A program made the position numbers and the translations under genes. From Nitrososphaeria archaeon (lineage in GTDB: Archaea > Thermoproteota > Nitrososphaeria > Geothermarchaeales > JDFR-13), in the NCBI GenBank assembly GCA_026982095.1, contig JALSHT010000006.1, forward strand, positions 124,001 through 188,000: DNA of 64,000 bases, read 5' to 3'. A model generated the notes under the pieces. That model made no database searches and had not been told where the DNA came from. It saw only the letters and a program-made list of their open reading frames with translations. This document shows, in pieces, positions 17,493-26,576 of the stretch (within the stretch, counting starts at the first letter, position 1; every line of letters starts with the position of its first letter).

Positions 17493-18769
17493 TACTTTAA
17501 TGCGTTGTAAAGCCTCATAACCTGGAGTATATTCCTCCTTCTATAATCTACTATAAGTGTCTTCGCCAGTGGATAGCCCGCCTCCCTAACTTCTCCTTCA
17601 AGCCCGACTACATATGGGTGTGGATATATTCTACTCTGTCTCACCAATTCCTTCAGCTGCCTATAGTGTTCGCTGTCATACTTAACCTCTACCGATATAG
17701 TTATCCTCGCCCCCTTATCATCGATAGAACCATCCATCTGCATGTTTGGATATGTAGCTTCTAAAAGAGTCTTGTAAAGTTTTATCTTCTCCTGGAGTGT
17801 CAGCCTCTGATATTCTGGAATTACCTGGGTAAGGACCTGCTTTGTAGCTCTATATATAGGCTCATACCCACATATCTGTATCGCTTCTGATGTGATGCCT
17901 TCCAAGAGTCTGTTTGCCGTCTCTATCATGTATTTGGGAGTTAGAGGCGCGTTACCTGGGATCTTATTTGTAGCGTAATACATATCTATAAAGTGTTTTA
18001 GGGGGGTTGAGTATTCTGATAGGCTTTTTATGAGTGAGGCTATCATAGAGGCTATCCTACCATTGGTGAAGTGTATCCCCACGCCGTCATCGTCGAGGAC
18101 TAACCCTTCTCTCCAGTCAACGACTATATATGACTTTGTAAGTGGCTCGGTATCTGTTATCGAGAGGTCTGTATAGTAATCTAGTTTAGCATGTTGGAAT
18201 ATGTCTCCATCTATCATCCAGGATACGAGCTTTATATCTGTATCCTTCTTATGAACCTTTTTAATCACATCCTTCAATACACCTGTGCTAAACCTATCTA
18301 TATGATATGGTGATATCAATAGAAAGATCACTTCTCTACCATTACTCATTAGTTCTCTAATAAGATCTTCTGTATCTCCCTCACCCACCTGCCATATACT
18401 TATCTCCTGCTTCTCATTCTTCAAGATTGCTGTATTGAATATCTTTTCCAGTGTATTTATAGCCTGCTCCTGCTGCTCAACCCTCTTCTTCCTCTCTAGG
18501 AGTATTGGTAGAAATATCTTCTCAGGCTCCTCAGCCCTCCACTTCTTAGGGTTTCCCCCCACCTCCTTCGCATATTTCTTAGATGTCAATGCTCTTAGGA
18601 TCCTATAAGTCTTCTCCCTCGCCACTCCAGAGGCTTTAGCTACTTCACTAGCTCTAGCCTCTCCTAGGGATACGAGCGCCACATACACTCTAGCCTCATT
18701 CTTCGTCAACCCCATATCCTCAAGCCTCGATATGATGTTCTCTCTCTCCCTAGGCGACAGTTCCTCCAT
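17489..18769 (-). CDS. TrmB-family transcriptional regulator
   Basis: The 426-residue protein starts with a TrmB-type winged helix (about 10-85): MGLTKNEARVYVALVSLGEARASEVA, then ASGVAREKTYRILRAL as the recognition helix. A short coiled coil and a phospholipase-D-like effector-domain region (RELMSNGREVIFLLI) come next. The last ~150 residues form an additional domain I do not recognise. TrmB proteins in other archaea regulate sugar transport and metabolism, but no sugar genes are nearby. It ends four bases inside the small membrane gene and faces the S-layer gene. Confidence 0.85.
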   Translation of the reverse strand: MEELSPRERENIISRLEDMGLTKNEARVYVALVSLGEARASEVAKASGVAREKTYRILRALTSKKYAKEVGGNPKKWRAEEPEKIFLPILLERKKRVEQQEQAINTLEKIFNTAILKNEKQEISIWQVGEGDTEDLIRELMSNGREVIFLLISPYHIDRFSTGVLKDVIKKVHKKDTDIKLVSWMIDGDIFQHAKLDYYTDLSITDTEPLTKSYIVVDWREGLVLDDDGVGIHFTNGRIASMIASLIKSLSEYSTPLKHFIDMYYATNKIPGNAPLTPKYMIETANRLLEGITSEAIQICGYEPIYRATKQVLTQVIPEYQRLTLQEKIKLYKTLLEATYPNMQMDGSIDDKGARITISVEVKYDSEHYRQLKELVRQSRIYPHPYVVGLEGEVREAGYPLAKTLIVDYRRRNILQVMRLYNALKY

Positions 18770-18850
18770 CTAGACCCCCCAGGAAACTAATATAATTTAT
18801 CTGTATCATCTACAAGGGTGTAGCGAGACACTTAATCTATTGGCACACCA

Positions 18851-18860
18851 CCTTAATAAA
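18851..18860 (+). promoter_or_regulatory. TATA box of the cell-division (cdv) operon
   Basis: CCTTAATAAA is placed about 50 bases before the first division gene and is followed by a GGAGGTG ribosome-binding site at 18894-18900. In Sulfolobales the cdv promoter is cell-cycle regulated; whether this one is cannot be seen here. Confidence 0.5.
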
Positions 18861-18907
18861 TCCCCCCCACCCCATGATAGTAGGAATTTTCTTGGAGGTG
18901 CTAGTGG

Positions 18908-19570
18908 ATGGACTTCAGAGACCTCTGGACTGGTAAGAAGGAAGGCTTTGCAGACAGCATGAAGAGAGGTTTGAGGCCGCAAAGGAATATAAGGCCGAAG
19001 CTTGAGAGCGCTATCAGACTACTTAATAAGCAGATGAATAAGCTCGACGCCTCTATAAGAAGCTTGAAGGAGAAGGATAAGATATACTTTGCTAAGGTGG
19101 TACAGGCTATTAAGGATCATGACAGGACCATGGCTACACTATATGCGAATGAGCTGGTGGAGATTAGGAAGGCTATGAAGGTGTTGAAACACGCAAGATA
19201 TGCGTTGCAAAGTGTTGTTGTTAGGCTTCAAACAGTTCAGAGTGTTAGTGACGCTGCTGCTGAGATTCTCCCAGCTATGCAGGTACTTAAGAATGTTAGG
19301 AGTATGATATCAGTGATAATTCCAACAGTGGATGAGGGCTTCACACAGATTAACGAGATATTTGAAAATATACTTTGGGAGGCGACGCAGAGTGGAGATG
19401 TTGGTATGCCTATAACCACAGCTAATGACGAGGCGTTGAAGATACTGCATGAGGCTGAGAGGCAGGCCAAGGAGGAGATGAAACAAGAGCTTCCTGGCAT
19501 CCCAGAACCGGTCTCAGAATCTAGTGGCGAGTATGGAGAGAGTGGTGGATATGGAGAATTCAAGTTCTAA
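18908..19570 (+). CDS. ESCRT-III (Snf7-domain) protein, CdvB paralogue
   Basis: ESCRT-III subunits polymerise at the division neck and drive membrane scission. This 220-residue protein has the basic N-terminal helices (MKRGLRPQRNIRPKLESAI), the long helical core with KYFAK-like KIYFAKVVQAIKDHD, and an acidic C-terminal tail with a Pro-containing ELPGIPEPV that could be a Vps4-binding (MIM2-like) motif. It lacks the winged-helix tail of CdvB proper, resembling CdvB1/B2/B3 paralogues. It opens the operon before cdvA, an order different from the cdvABC order described for Sulfolobus. Confidence 0.88.
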   Translation: MDFRDLWTGKKEGFADSMKRGLRPQRNIRPKLESAIRLLNKQMNKLDASIRSLKEKDKIYFAKVVQAIKDHDRTMATLYANELVEIRKAMKVLKHARYALQSVVVRLQTVQSVSDAAAEILPAMQVLKNVRSMISVIIPTVDEGFTQINEIFENILWEATQSGDVGMPITTANDEALKILHEAERQAKEEMKQELPGIPEPVSESSGEYGESGGYGEFKF

Positions 19571-20231
19571 CCACATCCCCACATCTTTTTATAGCCTCAT
19601 TGGTAAGACTGTAGTGGAGAAGTATGGTAGGTTTAAGGGACGTATAGTATCGTATAAGGTATCTTCGAAGGGTGAACTGGATAAGATATTCATATCCAAC
19701 AACGGATTTATAATGTATAAGACACCGTCCTCGATAGAGTTGGGTGGAAGGGTTGTAAAGGTAATACCTCCTCCTATTAAGAAGGCCTCTGAACTTCTTG
19801 ATGAACTACAATACATATATCTTCAGTTGAAGACCTTGAACAACATCCTCTCCATAGATAGTAGGTGGGGTTATATAGAGAAGTATTTCAAGATGTTTAG
19901 GGAGAGGTTTAACAGATCCCTAAAGGAGGTTGGTAAGACCCTGAAGAACCTAGAGAATAGGAGGAGGTATATAAATAGCCTAATAGCTGAGTATAGGGAG
20001 GGGTTGTTCACCCTCCAGATGGACCTCGAGTCCGGAAGGATAGATACAAACATCTATAAAATATGTTATAATGAGTTGTCTGAAGAGATCTTAAGACTCA
20101 CGAATGAGTTGGAGGATATAGAGAATATTTTATCCGAGATAACAACCGCCTCCAACTCTATATCCGAGTTGATAAACTCATTGGAGAAACGTCTTGAGGA
20201 GGTGGAGAGTGTTGAGACTGAGGAGATATAG
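19551..20231 (+). CDS. cdvA: Cell division protein CdvA
   Basis: CdvA is the archaeal-specific division protein that binds membrane/DNA and recruits CdvB. The N-terminus (about 10-75) is a PRC-barrel-like domain (SLIGKTVVEKYGRFKGRIVSY, then SSIELGGRVVKVIPPP); the rest is predicted coiled coil ending in an acidic stretch. ATG 19551 follows GGTGG and overlaps the ESCRT-III gene by 20 bases. The C-terminal tail (EEVESVETEEI) is where a CdvB-binding motif would be expected. Confidence 0.88.
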   Translation: MENSSSNHIPTSFYSLIGKTVVEKYGRFKGRIVSYKVSSKGELDKIFISNNGFIMYKTPSSIELGGRVVKVIPPPIKKASELLDELQYIYLQLKTLNNILSIDSRWGYIEKYFKMFRERFNRSLKEVGKTLKNLENRRRYINSLIAEYREGLFTLQMDLESGRIDTNIYKICYNELSEEILRLTNELEDIENILSEITTASNSISELINSLEKRLEEVESVETEEI

Positions 20232-21090
20232 GTTTAACGATTTCATCAAGATGTATGATAAGATGGAGAGGGAGCTATACATATATAGGAGTAGACTCTC
20301 TATGGAGCTCTCGAAGGTGAGTAAGAGGCTGGAAGATATACATAGCTATATTGAGATATATAGGGAGAGAGGTGATCTGGAGACAGCTGCTATCTACGCC
20401 AGGGAGTATAATGTCCTCTATATAGTGAGGGAGTTGATCTGGCATACACTACTTCGTCTAGAGGGTGTGATGGGTAGGATAGACACTATAAAGAAGTTCA
20501 TATCTGCATTCGACGGTATGAACGACACATTGAAGGCTGTTAATGACGTTGCAAAGGTTGTGGGCTATACAGTCAGGGGGTTTGAAGACCTGACTAGAGA
20601 GTTGTATAGTGGGTATGAAGAGATAGTGGTCGATGCATCCGTACCTGTTAGAGATGGATACATATTCCCGGTTGAGGATGCTAAGGAGATACTTCGGAGT
20701 ATTGAGAAGGATGTTGTGGAGGAGCTCTCCAGAAAGTTTCCAGTTATACCCAGGGATGCAGACGTATCTCCGGAAGGGATTCCAACACTAGTAAATAGGC
20801 TTTATGAAGCTATAGCCACTGACGGGGGTGTGTCAACCACTAGAGAGGAGCAGCCTGAATCAATAGGTGTGGTAAGGATTAGGTTGAATAGGGAGTATCT
20901 TCATAGGGTTGCTAGGAAGAAGCTGGATAGGCTTGAGAGGCTACTGCTTAACCACATCATGAAGGGTTATAAAGGTGGGGTGATAGAGATAAACATATTT
21001 AGGCTGGCTAGGATCTACAGGACAACTCCTATGAAGGTTTTAGATACATTATACTCTCTTGGCGAGGAAGGTATAGTCTCGTTTGTATGA
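20209..21090 (+). CDS. cdvB: Cell division protein CdvB (ESCRT-III with winged-helix tail)
   Basis: CdvB is the ESCRT-III subunit recruited by CdvA. About 293 residues: an Snf7 helical core (FIKMYDKMERELYIYRSRLS onward) is followed by a linker with FPVIPRDADVSPEGIP. The end is a winged-helix-like segment, VIEINIFRLARIYRTTPMKV-LDTLYSLGEEGIVSFV, the module by which CdvB binds CdvA. The start is not certain: the frame opens with TTG 20194, and GTG 20209 or TTG 20212 stand right after GAGGAGGTGG. It overlaps cdvA and is followed by cdvC. Confidence 0.88.
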   Translation: MLRLRRYRFNDFIKMYDKMERELYIYRSRLSMELSKVSKRLEDIHSYIEIYRERGDLETAAIYAREYNVLYIVRELIWHTLLRLEGVMGRIDTIKKFISAFDGMNDTLKAVNDVAKVVGYTVRGFEDLTRELYSGYEEIVVDASVPVRDGYIFPVEDAKEILRSIEKDVVEELSRKFPVIPRDADVSPEGIPTLVNRLYEAIATDGGVSTTREEQPESIGVVRIRLNREYLHRVARKKLDRLERLLLNHIMKGYKGGVIEINIFRLARIYRTTPMKVLDTLYSLGEEGIVSFV

Positions 21091-21100
21091 GGTATTGTAT

Positions 21101-22303
21101 ATGAGTGTGGTTAAAGACCCTGAGGAGATTAAGAGGCTTAGGGACTTGGCCATAGAATATGCTAGGAGGGCTGTTAAGGCTGATCAGAACGGCCTCATAT
21201 CTATGGCGATAGGATACTATAGTAAAGCAATAGAGCTACTGGTCCAACTTATAGAGGCTGAGGAGTCTCCAGAATTCAAGCGAGAGTATAGGAAGGCAGT
21301 TAGGATGTATAGAGATAGGGTCAACTATCTCAGGGGTGTATCCACAGGGTCTATGAGGACAGTGTCGAATATAAAGCTGGGTGATGGTAGCGGACCTAAA
21401 CATATGCCTACAGACAGTGTTAAGAAGGATAGGAGGATGGAGGAGATACTTGTACCCTTTAAATCAACAATTACTTGGGATGAGATAATAGGCCTGGAAC
21501 ATGCTAAGAAAACTATTAGACAGTCTATAGTATATCCTACTAAGCGTCCAGACCTTTTTCCTCTAGGATTCCCCAGAGCCATACTCTTATACGGTCCCCC
21601 AGGATGTGGTAAGACGAGTATAGCTGCCGCACTTTCGAATGAGATCGATGCTGAGTTCTACCCGGTAGATGCAACAATGATCATGTCTAAGTGGCTTGGA
21701 GAGAGTGAGAAGAAGGTGGCTCAGATATTCAACTATCTCAGAGAGAGGGCTAGGGAGAGGCCGGTTATACTCTATATTGATGAGGTGGACTCGCTTCTAA
21801 GTGCTAGGAATACCGAGGTAGGCGGTGAACTGAGGGTTAGGAATCAGTTTCTAAGTGAGATGGATGGCTTGAAGGCTAAGAGCATGAGTAACCTACCACT
21901 ATTCATTGTTGCATCTACAAATAAGCCCTGGGATCTGGACCAAGGTTTCATAAGGCGTTTCCAAAAGAGGATATACATTCCCCCTCCTGATAAAAAGACT
22001 AGGAAGAAGCTCTTCCAATATTTTCTATCTAAGGTGAGTCATGAGGATGATATAGATTATGAGTTTCTAGCTGATTATACAAAGGACTACACCCCAAGTG
22101 ATATTAGAGATGTGGTTCAGACAGCTGTTATAGAGGTGGTGTCGGAGCTTTTTGAGTCTGGGATGGCCTCGGATCCTTCCGCTAAACCGAGGCCTATAAA
22201 TATGGATGATCTTAGACAGGCTTTGAAGAGGGTCAAGCCTAGTATATCACATAGCCATCTCACAGCTTATGAGATGTGGACAAACAGGTTTAGGAGTGAG
22301 TAG
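21101..22303 (+). CDS. cdvC: Vps4-like AAA ATPase CdvC
   Basis: CdvC disassembles ESCRT-III polymers with ATP. The ~400-residue protein has an N-terminal MIT domain (about 1-85, three helices), a linker, and an AAA module: Walker A GPPGCGKTS, Walker B VILYIDEVDSL, sensor IVASTNKPWDLD, arginine finger region RRFQKRIYIPPP and a Vps4-type C-terminal helix. ATG 21101 follows GAGGTATTGTAT; the frame opens at 21083 within cdvB. The stop lies two bases from the convergent aspS stop. Confidence 0.95.
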   Translation: MSVVKDPEEIKRLRDLAIEYARRAVKADQNGLISMAIGYYSKAIELLVQLIEAEESPEFKREYRKAVRMYRDRVNYLRGVSTGSMRTVSNIKLGDGSGPKHMPTDSVKKDRRMEEILVPFKSTITWDEIIGLEHAKKTIRQSIVYPTKRPDLFPLGFPRAILLYGPPGCGKTSIAAALSNEIDAEFYPVDATMIMSKWLGESEKKVAQIFNYLRERARERPVILYIDEVDSLLSARNTEVGGELRVRNQFLSEMDGLKAKSMSNLPLFIVASTNKPWDLDQGFIRRFQKRIYIPPPDKKTRKKLFQYFLSKVSHEDDIDYEFLADYTKDYTPSDIRDVVQTAVIEVVSELFESGMASDPSAKPRPINMDDLRQALKRVKPSISHSHLTAYEMWTNRFRSE

Positions 22304-22305
22304 GT

Positions 22306-23586
22306 CTAAGGCGTCAAGGTCTCAGGGTCCCTGGGATATAGCACTACCTCCCTAATGTTATCTGCGCCAACTATCATCTGGACCAGTCTGTCAAGCCCTA
22401 GTCCAAAGCCTGCGTGTGGAGGCATTCCATATTGGTAATACCTTACGTGATACTCGAAGTTATCTATATCTAGACCCTTATCAATAACATTCTTCCTCAG
22501 CTCTGAGTACCTATGTTCCCTAGTTCCCCCTGATGCGAGTTCTAGAGAGCCATGCATAAGGTCGAATGACTGGGTATAGTCCCCAATTCTATATATGTAG
22601 AATGGCTTTGTATCCCATGGCCAGTCAATTATGAAGTAGAATCCACTGTATTTCTCCGCTATCATCTTAAGTGCTTCGCTATCAAAGTCTTCACCCCACT
22701 TTATCATCCTGCCTCTGCCTCTTAGGTAGTCTATAAGTGTATCGTACTTCACCCTGGGTATCTCGCTGGGAGGTCTAGGTGGGTCACGCCTCAATATCTT
22801 AAAAAGCTCCTCATCCTCTTGTAGCCTTTTGAATACGTGTCTAATCATATCCTCCAACACGTCCATAGCCTCGTTGTAATCTATGTAGGCGCCTTCAAAA
22901 TCTACAGATGTGAACTCAGTCAGGTGTCTTCTTGTATGTGATTTTTCTGCACGGTAGAACTGTGCTATCTCGAAGACATACGTCAACCCCATAGTCACCT
23001 GCTCCTTATACAGCTGTGGGCTCTGTGCTAGGTATGCAGCCTTATCAAAGTACTTTACTGAGAATAGTTCAGCCCCTCCTTCTGAGGCAGCTGCAATTAT
23101 CTTCGGCGTATCTATCTCGATAGCCCCTATACTATAGAAGTATTCCCTTATGTACCTCTTCACTTGAGATCTTATCTTGAATATAGCGTTTATCCTCTCG
23201 ATCCTGAGGCTTAATGGTCTATACTCTATCAATGTAGGTAGTGCTGCTGGGGTTCTTCCTGTGGGGTCTATGGGTAGAGGGTGATTGGCCTGTGATATTA
23301 GGAAGTATTTGCTTGGGATGACTTCCAACGTATCCCTATACTTATTTATCCTCCCTACCACGCTTATTACACTCTGTCTCTGAGTAGCTAACGCCCTTGA
23401 ATACACCCCTATATTCCCTTCCTTTCTAATAGTCAATTGAATCCTGCCCCACCCATCCCTCAAAGTTATAAACATTATGTTTCCAAGTATCCTCTTATCC
23501 TCCACCCATCCATATAGTTTGACCTCCTCTCCAACGTGTTTCTCAGCATCTATTGTCCTTATCTTCTTAGGCGTCTCCATACTCAA
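22306..23586 (-). CDS. aspS: Aspartyl-tRNA synthetase (archaeal AspRS)
   Basis: This class IIb synthetase has 426 residues. It has an N-terminal OB anticodon domain (KLYGWVEDKRILGNIMFITL), motif 2-region YLAQSPQLYKEQ, EIAQFYRAEKSHTRRHLTEF and motif 3 GFGLGLDRLVQM. The insert domains of bacterial AspRS are missing, as in all archaea. Whether it also charges tRNA-Asn cannot be decided here; no Gln/Asn amidotransferase genes are in the window. Confidence 0.94.
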   Translation of the reverse strand: MSMETPKKIRTIDAEKHVGEEVKLYGWVEDKRILGNIMFITLRDGWGRIQLTIRKEGNIGVYSRALATQRQSVISVVGRINKYRDTLEVIPSKYFLISQANHPLPIDPTGRTPAALPTLIEYRPLSLRIERINAIFKIRSQVKRYIREYFYSIGAIEIDTPKIIAAASEGGAELFSVKYFDKAAYLAQSPQLYKEQVTMGLTYVFEIAQFYRAEKSHTRRHLTEFTSVDFEGAYIDYNEAMDVLEDMIRHVFKRLQEDEELFKILRRDPPRPPSEIPRVKYDTLIDYLRGRGRMIKWGEDFDSEALKMIAEKYSGFYFIIDWPWDTKPFYIYRIGDYTQSFDLMHGSLELASGGTREHRYSELRKNVIDKGLDIDNFEYHVRYYQYGMPPHAGFGLGLDRLVQMIVGADNIREVVLYPRDPETLTP

Positions 23587-23630
23587 TCCTATGTGATGAG
23601 GAACAATATTAGGGTTTTGTATAGGTAGGG

Positions 23631-23640
23631 TTTTAAATAA
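23631..23640 (+). promoter_or_regulatory. TATA box for the sucCD operon
   Basis: TTTTAAATAA in the divergent gap between aspS and sucC, about 50 bases before the sucC start, has ideal TATA composition. The opposite-strand aspS promoter must lie in the same 100-base gap. Confidence 0.5.
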
Positions 23641-23687
23641 AAATATGGTGAATCAATATCACTACAATAAAGTGGTTGGTGTCCACA

Positions 23688-24830
23688 ATGTTTCTACTTG
23701 AGTATGAGGGTAAGAAGATATTTGAGAGGTATGGTGTCCCCATACCCAAGGGAGTTGTATTGGATGTTGATGATACTATAGATGCCGGCAGTCTCAGGAC
23801 TAGGTTGGATGAGGCTGGTCTGAATCCACCATACATTGTTAAAGGTCAATACCTTTTTGGGGGTAGGGGGAAGGCCGGTGCTGTTAAGAAGGCGAGTTCA
23901 TTTGAAGATTTGTTGGAGAAGCTTGATGAGGTGTCTAGAGTTGTTATCAGGGGTAGGAGGCCTTCACATATATTGGTTGAGGAGTATATACCTCATGAGG
24001 ATGAGCTATACATAAGTCTACTTGCCTCTAAGAGTGACAAGTCATACATAATACTTGCATCTAGATATGGAGGTGTAGATATTGAGGAGATGGCGGAGAA
24101 GGGTGTGGAGATAGCCCGTATCAAGATCTACCCTGACGAGGTCTTGCCAGAGTCTATAGGTAAGACTCTATCCAAAGTATTCTTTAATATGGATTCTAGA
24201 TGGGGAGAAGTTCTAGATTTTACAAGGAGATTGTTTGATGTTGTTGTTAATGAGGATCTCCTCCTTCTAGAGATAAACCCGCTTGTATATACGGATAGGG
24301 GTTTTATAGCCCTTGACTCTAAGGTTATAGTGGATGACAACTCAGGATTTAGACGTGTGTTAAGTAATTACTTTGAGTATAAGGCGTTCTTGACTGAGGG
24401 GGAGAAGGTTGCTAGGGAGGTTGGGTTTGCATATGTCCCTCTAGACGGTGATATAGCAGTTATAGGTAATGGGGCTGGCCTCGTCATGGCTACACTAGAC
24501 CTCGTTGCTTACTATAATGGCAGGCCAGCCTGCTTCCTAGATGTTGGTGGAGGGGCTTCATCCGAGAGAATATCTAAGGCTCTAGAGGTTGTTTATAGGG
24601 AGGTGAAGCCTAGAAAGATTTTCCTAAATATCTTTGCAGGTATAACTAGGTGTGACGAGGTGGCCAAGGGTGTTGTTGAAGCGGTGAATAGAGTAGGTAT
24701 ACCGAAGGAGATGTTTGTTATTAGGCTTGTAGGTACATTGGAGGATGTGGGTAGGGATATCTTATCTAGGGAGGGTTTTAAGGTTTATAAAGATATGGAT
24801 GAGGCTGCTAGGAAGGTGGTGTATGGATGA
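23688..24830 (+). CDS. sucC: Succinyl-CoA synthetase (ADP-forming) beta subunit
   Basis: The beta subunit carries the ATP-grasp nucleotide site and CoA-ligase part of the enzyme that interconverts succinyl-CoA and succinate. The 380-residue product has the start FLLEYEGKKIFERYGVPIP, the ATP-grasp segments PYIVKGQYLFGGRGKAGAV and LLLEINPLVYT, and GGGASSERISKALEVV near the end. ATG 23688 is taken as start (the frame begins at TTG 23676). It overlaps sucD by four bases. It is consistent with a TCA cycle or an autotrophic cycle. Confidence 0.95.
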   Translation: MFLLEYEGKKIFERYGVPIPKGVVLDVDDTIDAGSLRTRLDEAGLNPPYIVKGQYLFGGRGKAGAVKKASSFEDLLEKLDEVSRVVIRGRRPSHILVEEYIPHEDELYISLLASKSDKSYIILASRYGGVDIEEMAEKGVEIARIKIYPDEVLPESIGKTLSKVFFNMDSRWGEVLDFTRRLFDVVVNEDLLLLEINPLVYTDRGFIALDSKVIVDDNSGFRRVLSNYFEYKAFLTEGEKVAREVGFAYVPLDGDIAVIGNGAGLVMATLDLVAYYNGRPACFLDVGGGASSERISKALEVVYREVKPRKIFLNIFAGITRCDEVAKGVVEAVNRVGIPKEMFVIRLVGTLEDVGRDILSREGFKVYKDMDEAARKVVYG

Positions 24831-25708
24831 TTAAGGGTTTTGTAGAGGATGAGGTAAGGCTTTTGGTGCAGGGTATTACAGGTAGGCAGGGCAGCTTCCA
24901 TACAGAACAGATGCTGAGGTTCGGGACTAGGGTAGTTGCTGGTGTGACGCCTGGCAAGGGTGGACAGGAGGTACATGGAGTACCTGTTTTCGACACAGTT
25001 TATGAGGCCGTGCGTGAGACTGATGCTAATGCATCCATCGTCTTCGTCCCTGCTAAATACGCTCTCGACGCTGTTGTTGAGGCTATATACAATGGATTGA
25101 ATCCTATAGTGGTTATCACGGAGGGTATCCCCACTCTAGACACTATTAGAATGATTGGGCTTGCCTCGAAGAGAGGGGTTAGGATTGTGGGGCCTAATAC
25201 ACCTGGCTTCATAATACCGGGTTATACTAAGGTTGGGATAATGCCAAACCAGTATTTCACAAAGGGTAGGGTGGCTATAATCTCTAGGAGCGGTACACTT
25301 ACCTATGAGATCTCTAAACAGTTGTCAGAGGCTGGATATGGCCAGAGGATCGTCCTTGGGATAGGGGGTGACTACGTCGTCGGCACAACATTTGTAGAGG
25401 CTCTTCAGATCCTAGAGGATGATCCAGATACTGATGCCTTTGTATTGATTGGTGAGATTGGGGGGGATGATGAGGAGAGAGCCGCTAAATATATTATAGA
25501 GAATGGTTTTAACAAGCCTGTAGTAGCTTATATAGCTGGTAGAACCGCTCCAGAGGGGAAGAGGATGGGTCATGCGGGAGCTATAGTCTCAGAGGGTAGT
25601 GGAACAGCAGAGTCAAAGATTAAGGGTTTTAAAGAGGCGGGTGCATATATAGCTGATAAGCCATCTGATGTTGTGGAGATTATGAGGAGGGTGTTGGGAG
25701 ATGAGTGA
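24827..25708 (+). CDS. sucD: Succinyl-CoA synthetase alpha subunit
   Basis: The alpha subunit binds CoA and carries the phospho-histidine. The 293-residue protein shows the CoA-binding Rossmann start VQGITGRQGSFHTEQML, SGTLTYE, GIGGDYVVGT and the phosphorylated histidine in MGHAGAIVSEGSGTA. Start overlaps sucC and the end overlaps rpl40e, so the three are read as one unit. Confidence 0.96.
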   Translation: MIKGFVEDEVRLLVQGITGRQGSFHTEQMLRFGTRVVAGVTPGKGGQEVHGVPVFDTVYEAVRETDANASIVFVPAKYALDAVVEAIYNGLNPIVVITEGIPTLDTIRMIGLASKRGVRIVGPNTPGFIIPGYTKVGIMPNQYFTKGRVAIISRSGTLTYEISKQLSEAGYGQRIVLGIGGDYVVGTTFVEALQILEDDPDTDAFVLIGEIGGDDEERAAKYIIENGFNKPVVAYIAGRTAPEGKRMGHAGAIVSEGSGTAESKIKGFKEAGAYIADKPSDVVEIMRRVLGDE

Positions 25709-25871
25709 GGAGGTTGCGATAGATAAGAGGGCGTTGGCTCAGAAATACAGGTTATATTATAAGATATGTAGGAAGTGTGGGGCTAGAAACCCACCCAATG
25801 CTATAAAGTGTAGGAAATGTAAGAGTAAGAATCTAAGGTGGAAGAAGAGGATGAAGGGAATGAAGAAGTAG
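25701..25871 (+). CDS. rpl40e: 50S ribosomal protein L40e
   Basis: This short gene encodes 56 residues (MSEEVAIDKRALAQKY... ending MKGMKK). The L40e zinc ribbon is present: CRKCGARNPPNAIKCRKC, followed by the basic tail. The ATG overlaps the sucD stop by eight bases. In archaea L40e is not fused to ubiquitin. Confidence 0.95.
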   Translation: MSEEVAIDKRALAQKYRLYYKICRKCGARNPPNAIKCRKCKSKNLRWKKRMKGMKK

Positions 25872-25880
25872 TGGTTAGGA

Positions 25881-25952
25881 TGGGCCCGGTGGGATTCGAA
25901 CCCACGACCTCCGGCGCGTGAGGCCGGCGTCATACCGCTAGACCACGGGCCC
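25881..25952 (-). tRNA. tRNA-Val (anticodon CAC)
   Basis: The reverse strand folds as a complete 72-base tRNA. The acceptor is GGGCCCG/CGGGCCC with discriminator A, the anticodon arm CCGGC-CTCACGC-GCCGG gives CAC (codon GUG), and the T arm is GTGGG-TTCGAAT-CCCAC. No intron and no encoded CCA. Confidence 0.97.
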
Positions 25953-26017
25953 GTCAAATACATCTCTATCCTATGAGGTCTAATAAAAATCATGATTTTG
26001 ATGATCTGGGGATATCT

Positions 26018-26572
26018 ATGAGGTTGGGTGTGACGGGGACTCCTGGTGTGGGTAAAACCACTTTCTCAGTTGAGCTTGCTGGTAGGTTGGGTCTGGAGAC
26101 TATACATCTTGACGATATGTTGGTTGAGGAGGGGCTGTTTAGGGGTAGGGACTGGAGGAGAGAAGCGTATATAGTGGATATGGATAGGTTCTCAAGCTGG
26201 ATAAGAGGGAGAGTGGTTTCTCCTGGGGTCTATGAAGGCCTTTCAATAATATATAATGAAGATTCTGAGATGTTTGATAAGGTTATTGTTCTTAGATGTG
26301 ATCCATATACTCTTGAGGAGAGGCTTCTAAGAAGAGGTTACTCTAGAGAGAAAGTTGCGGAGAATCTGGAGGCTGAGATCCTTGATATAGTGTATGCAGA
26401 GGCGGTTGATATATATGGTGAGGAGAAGGTTATACAGATAGATAACTCAGGGTCTCTGGATGTAGCTGTGGATAGAGCTATACATAAGATAGTGTCTGGA
26501 GGTGAATGTGACATTGTTGATTGGCTTGAGTTGATTATGTCTAGAGGTGATGTTAGGCGTTTTTTAGAGTAA
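26018..26572 (+). CDS. Adenylate kinase family protein (AK6/Fap7-like)
   Basis: Fap7/AK6 proteins are small P-loop NMP kinases/ATPases that also act in late 40S/30S ribosome assembly. This 184-residue protein has P-loop GTPGVGKTT, the AK6 segment TIHLDDM, a LID-like RCDPYTLEERLLRRGYSREKV, and ends with an acidic/hydrophobic tail. ATG 26018 follows CTGGGGAT; the frame opens earlier at 25973 within the tRNA flank. Role in ribosome assembly is by family homology. Confidence 0.88.
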   Translation: MRLGVTGTPGVGKTTFSVELAGRLGLETIHLDDMLVEEGLFRGRDWRREAYIVDMDRFSSWIRGRVVSPGVYEGLSIIYNEDSEMFDKVIVLRCDPYTLEERLLRRGYSREKVAENLEAEILDIVYAEAVDIYGEEKVIQIDNSGSLDVAVDRAIHKIVSGGECDIVDWLELIMSRGDVRRFLE

Positions 26573-26576
26573 ATGC

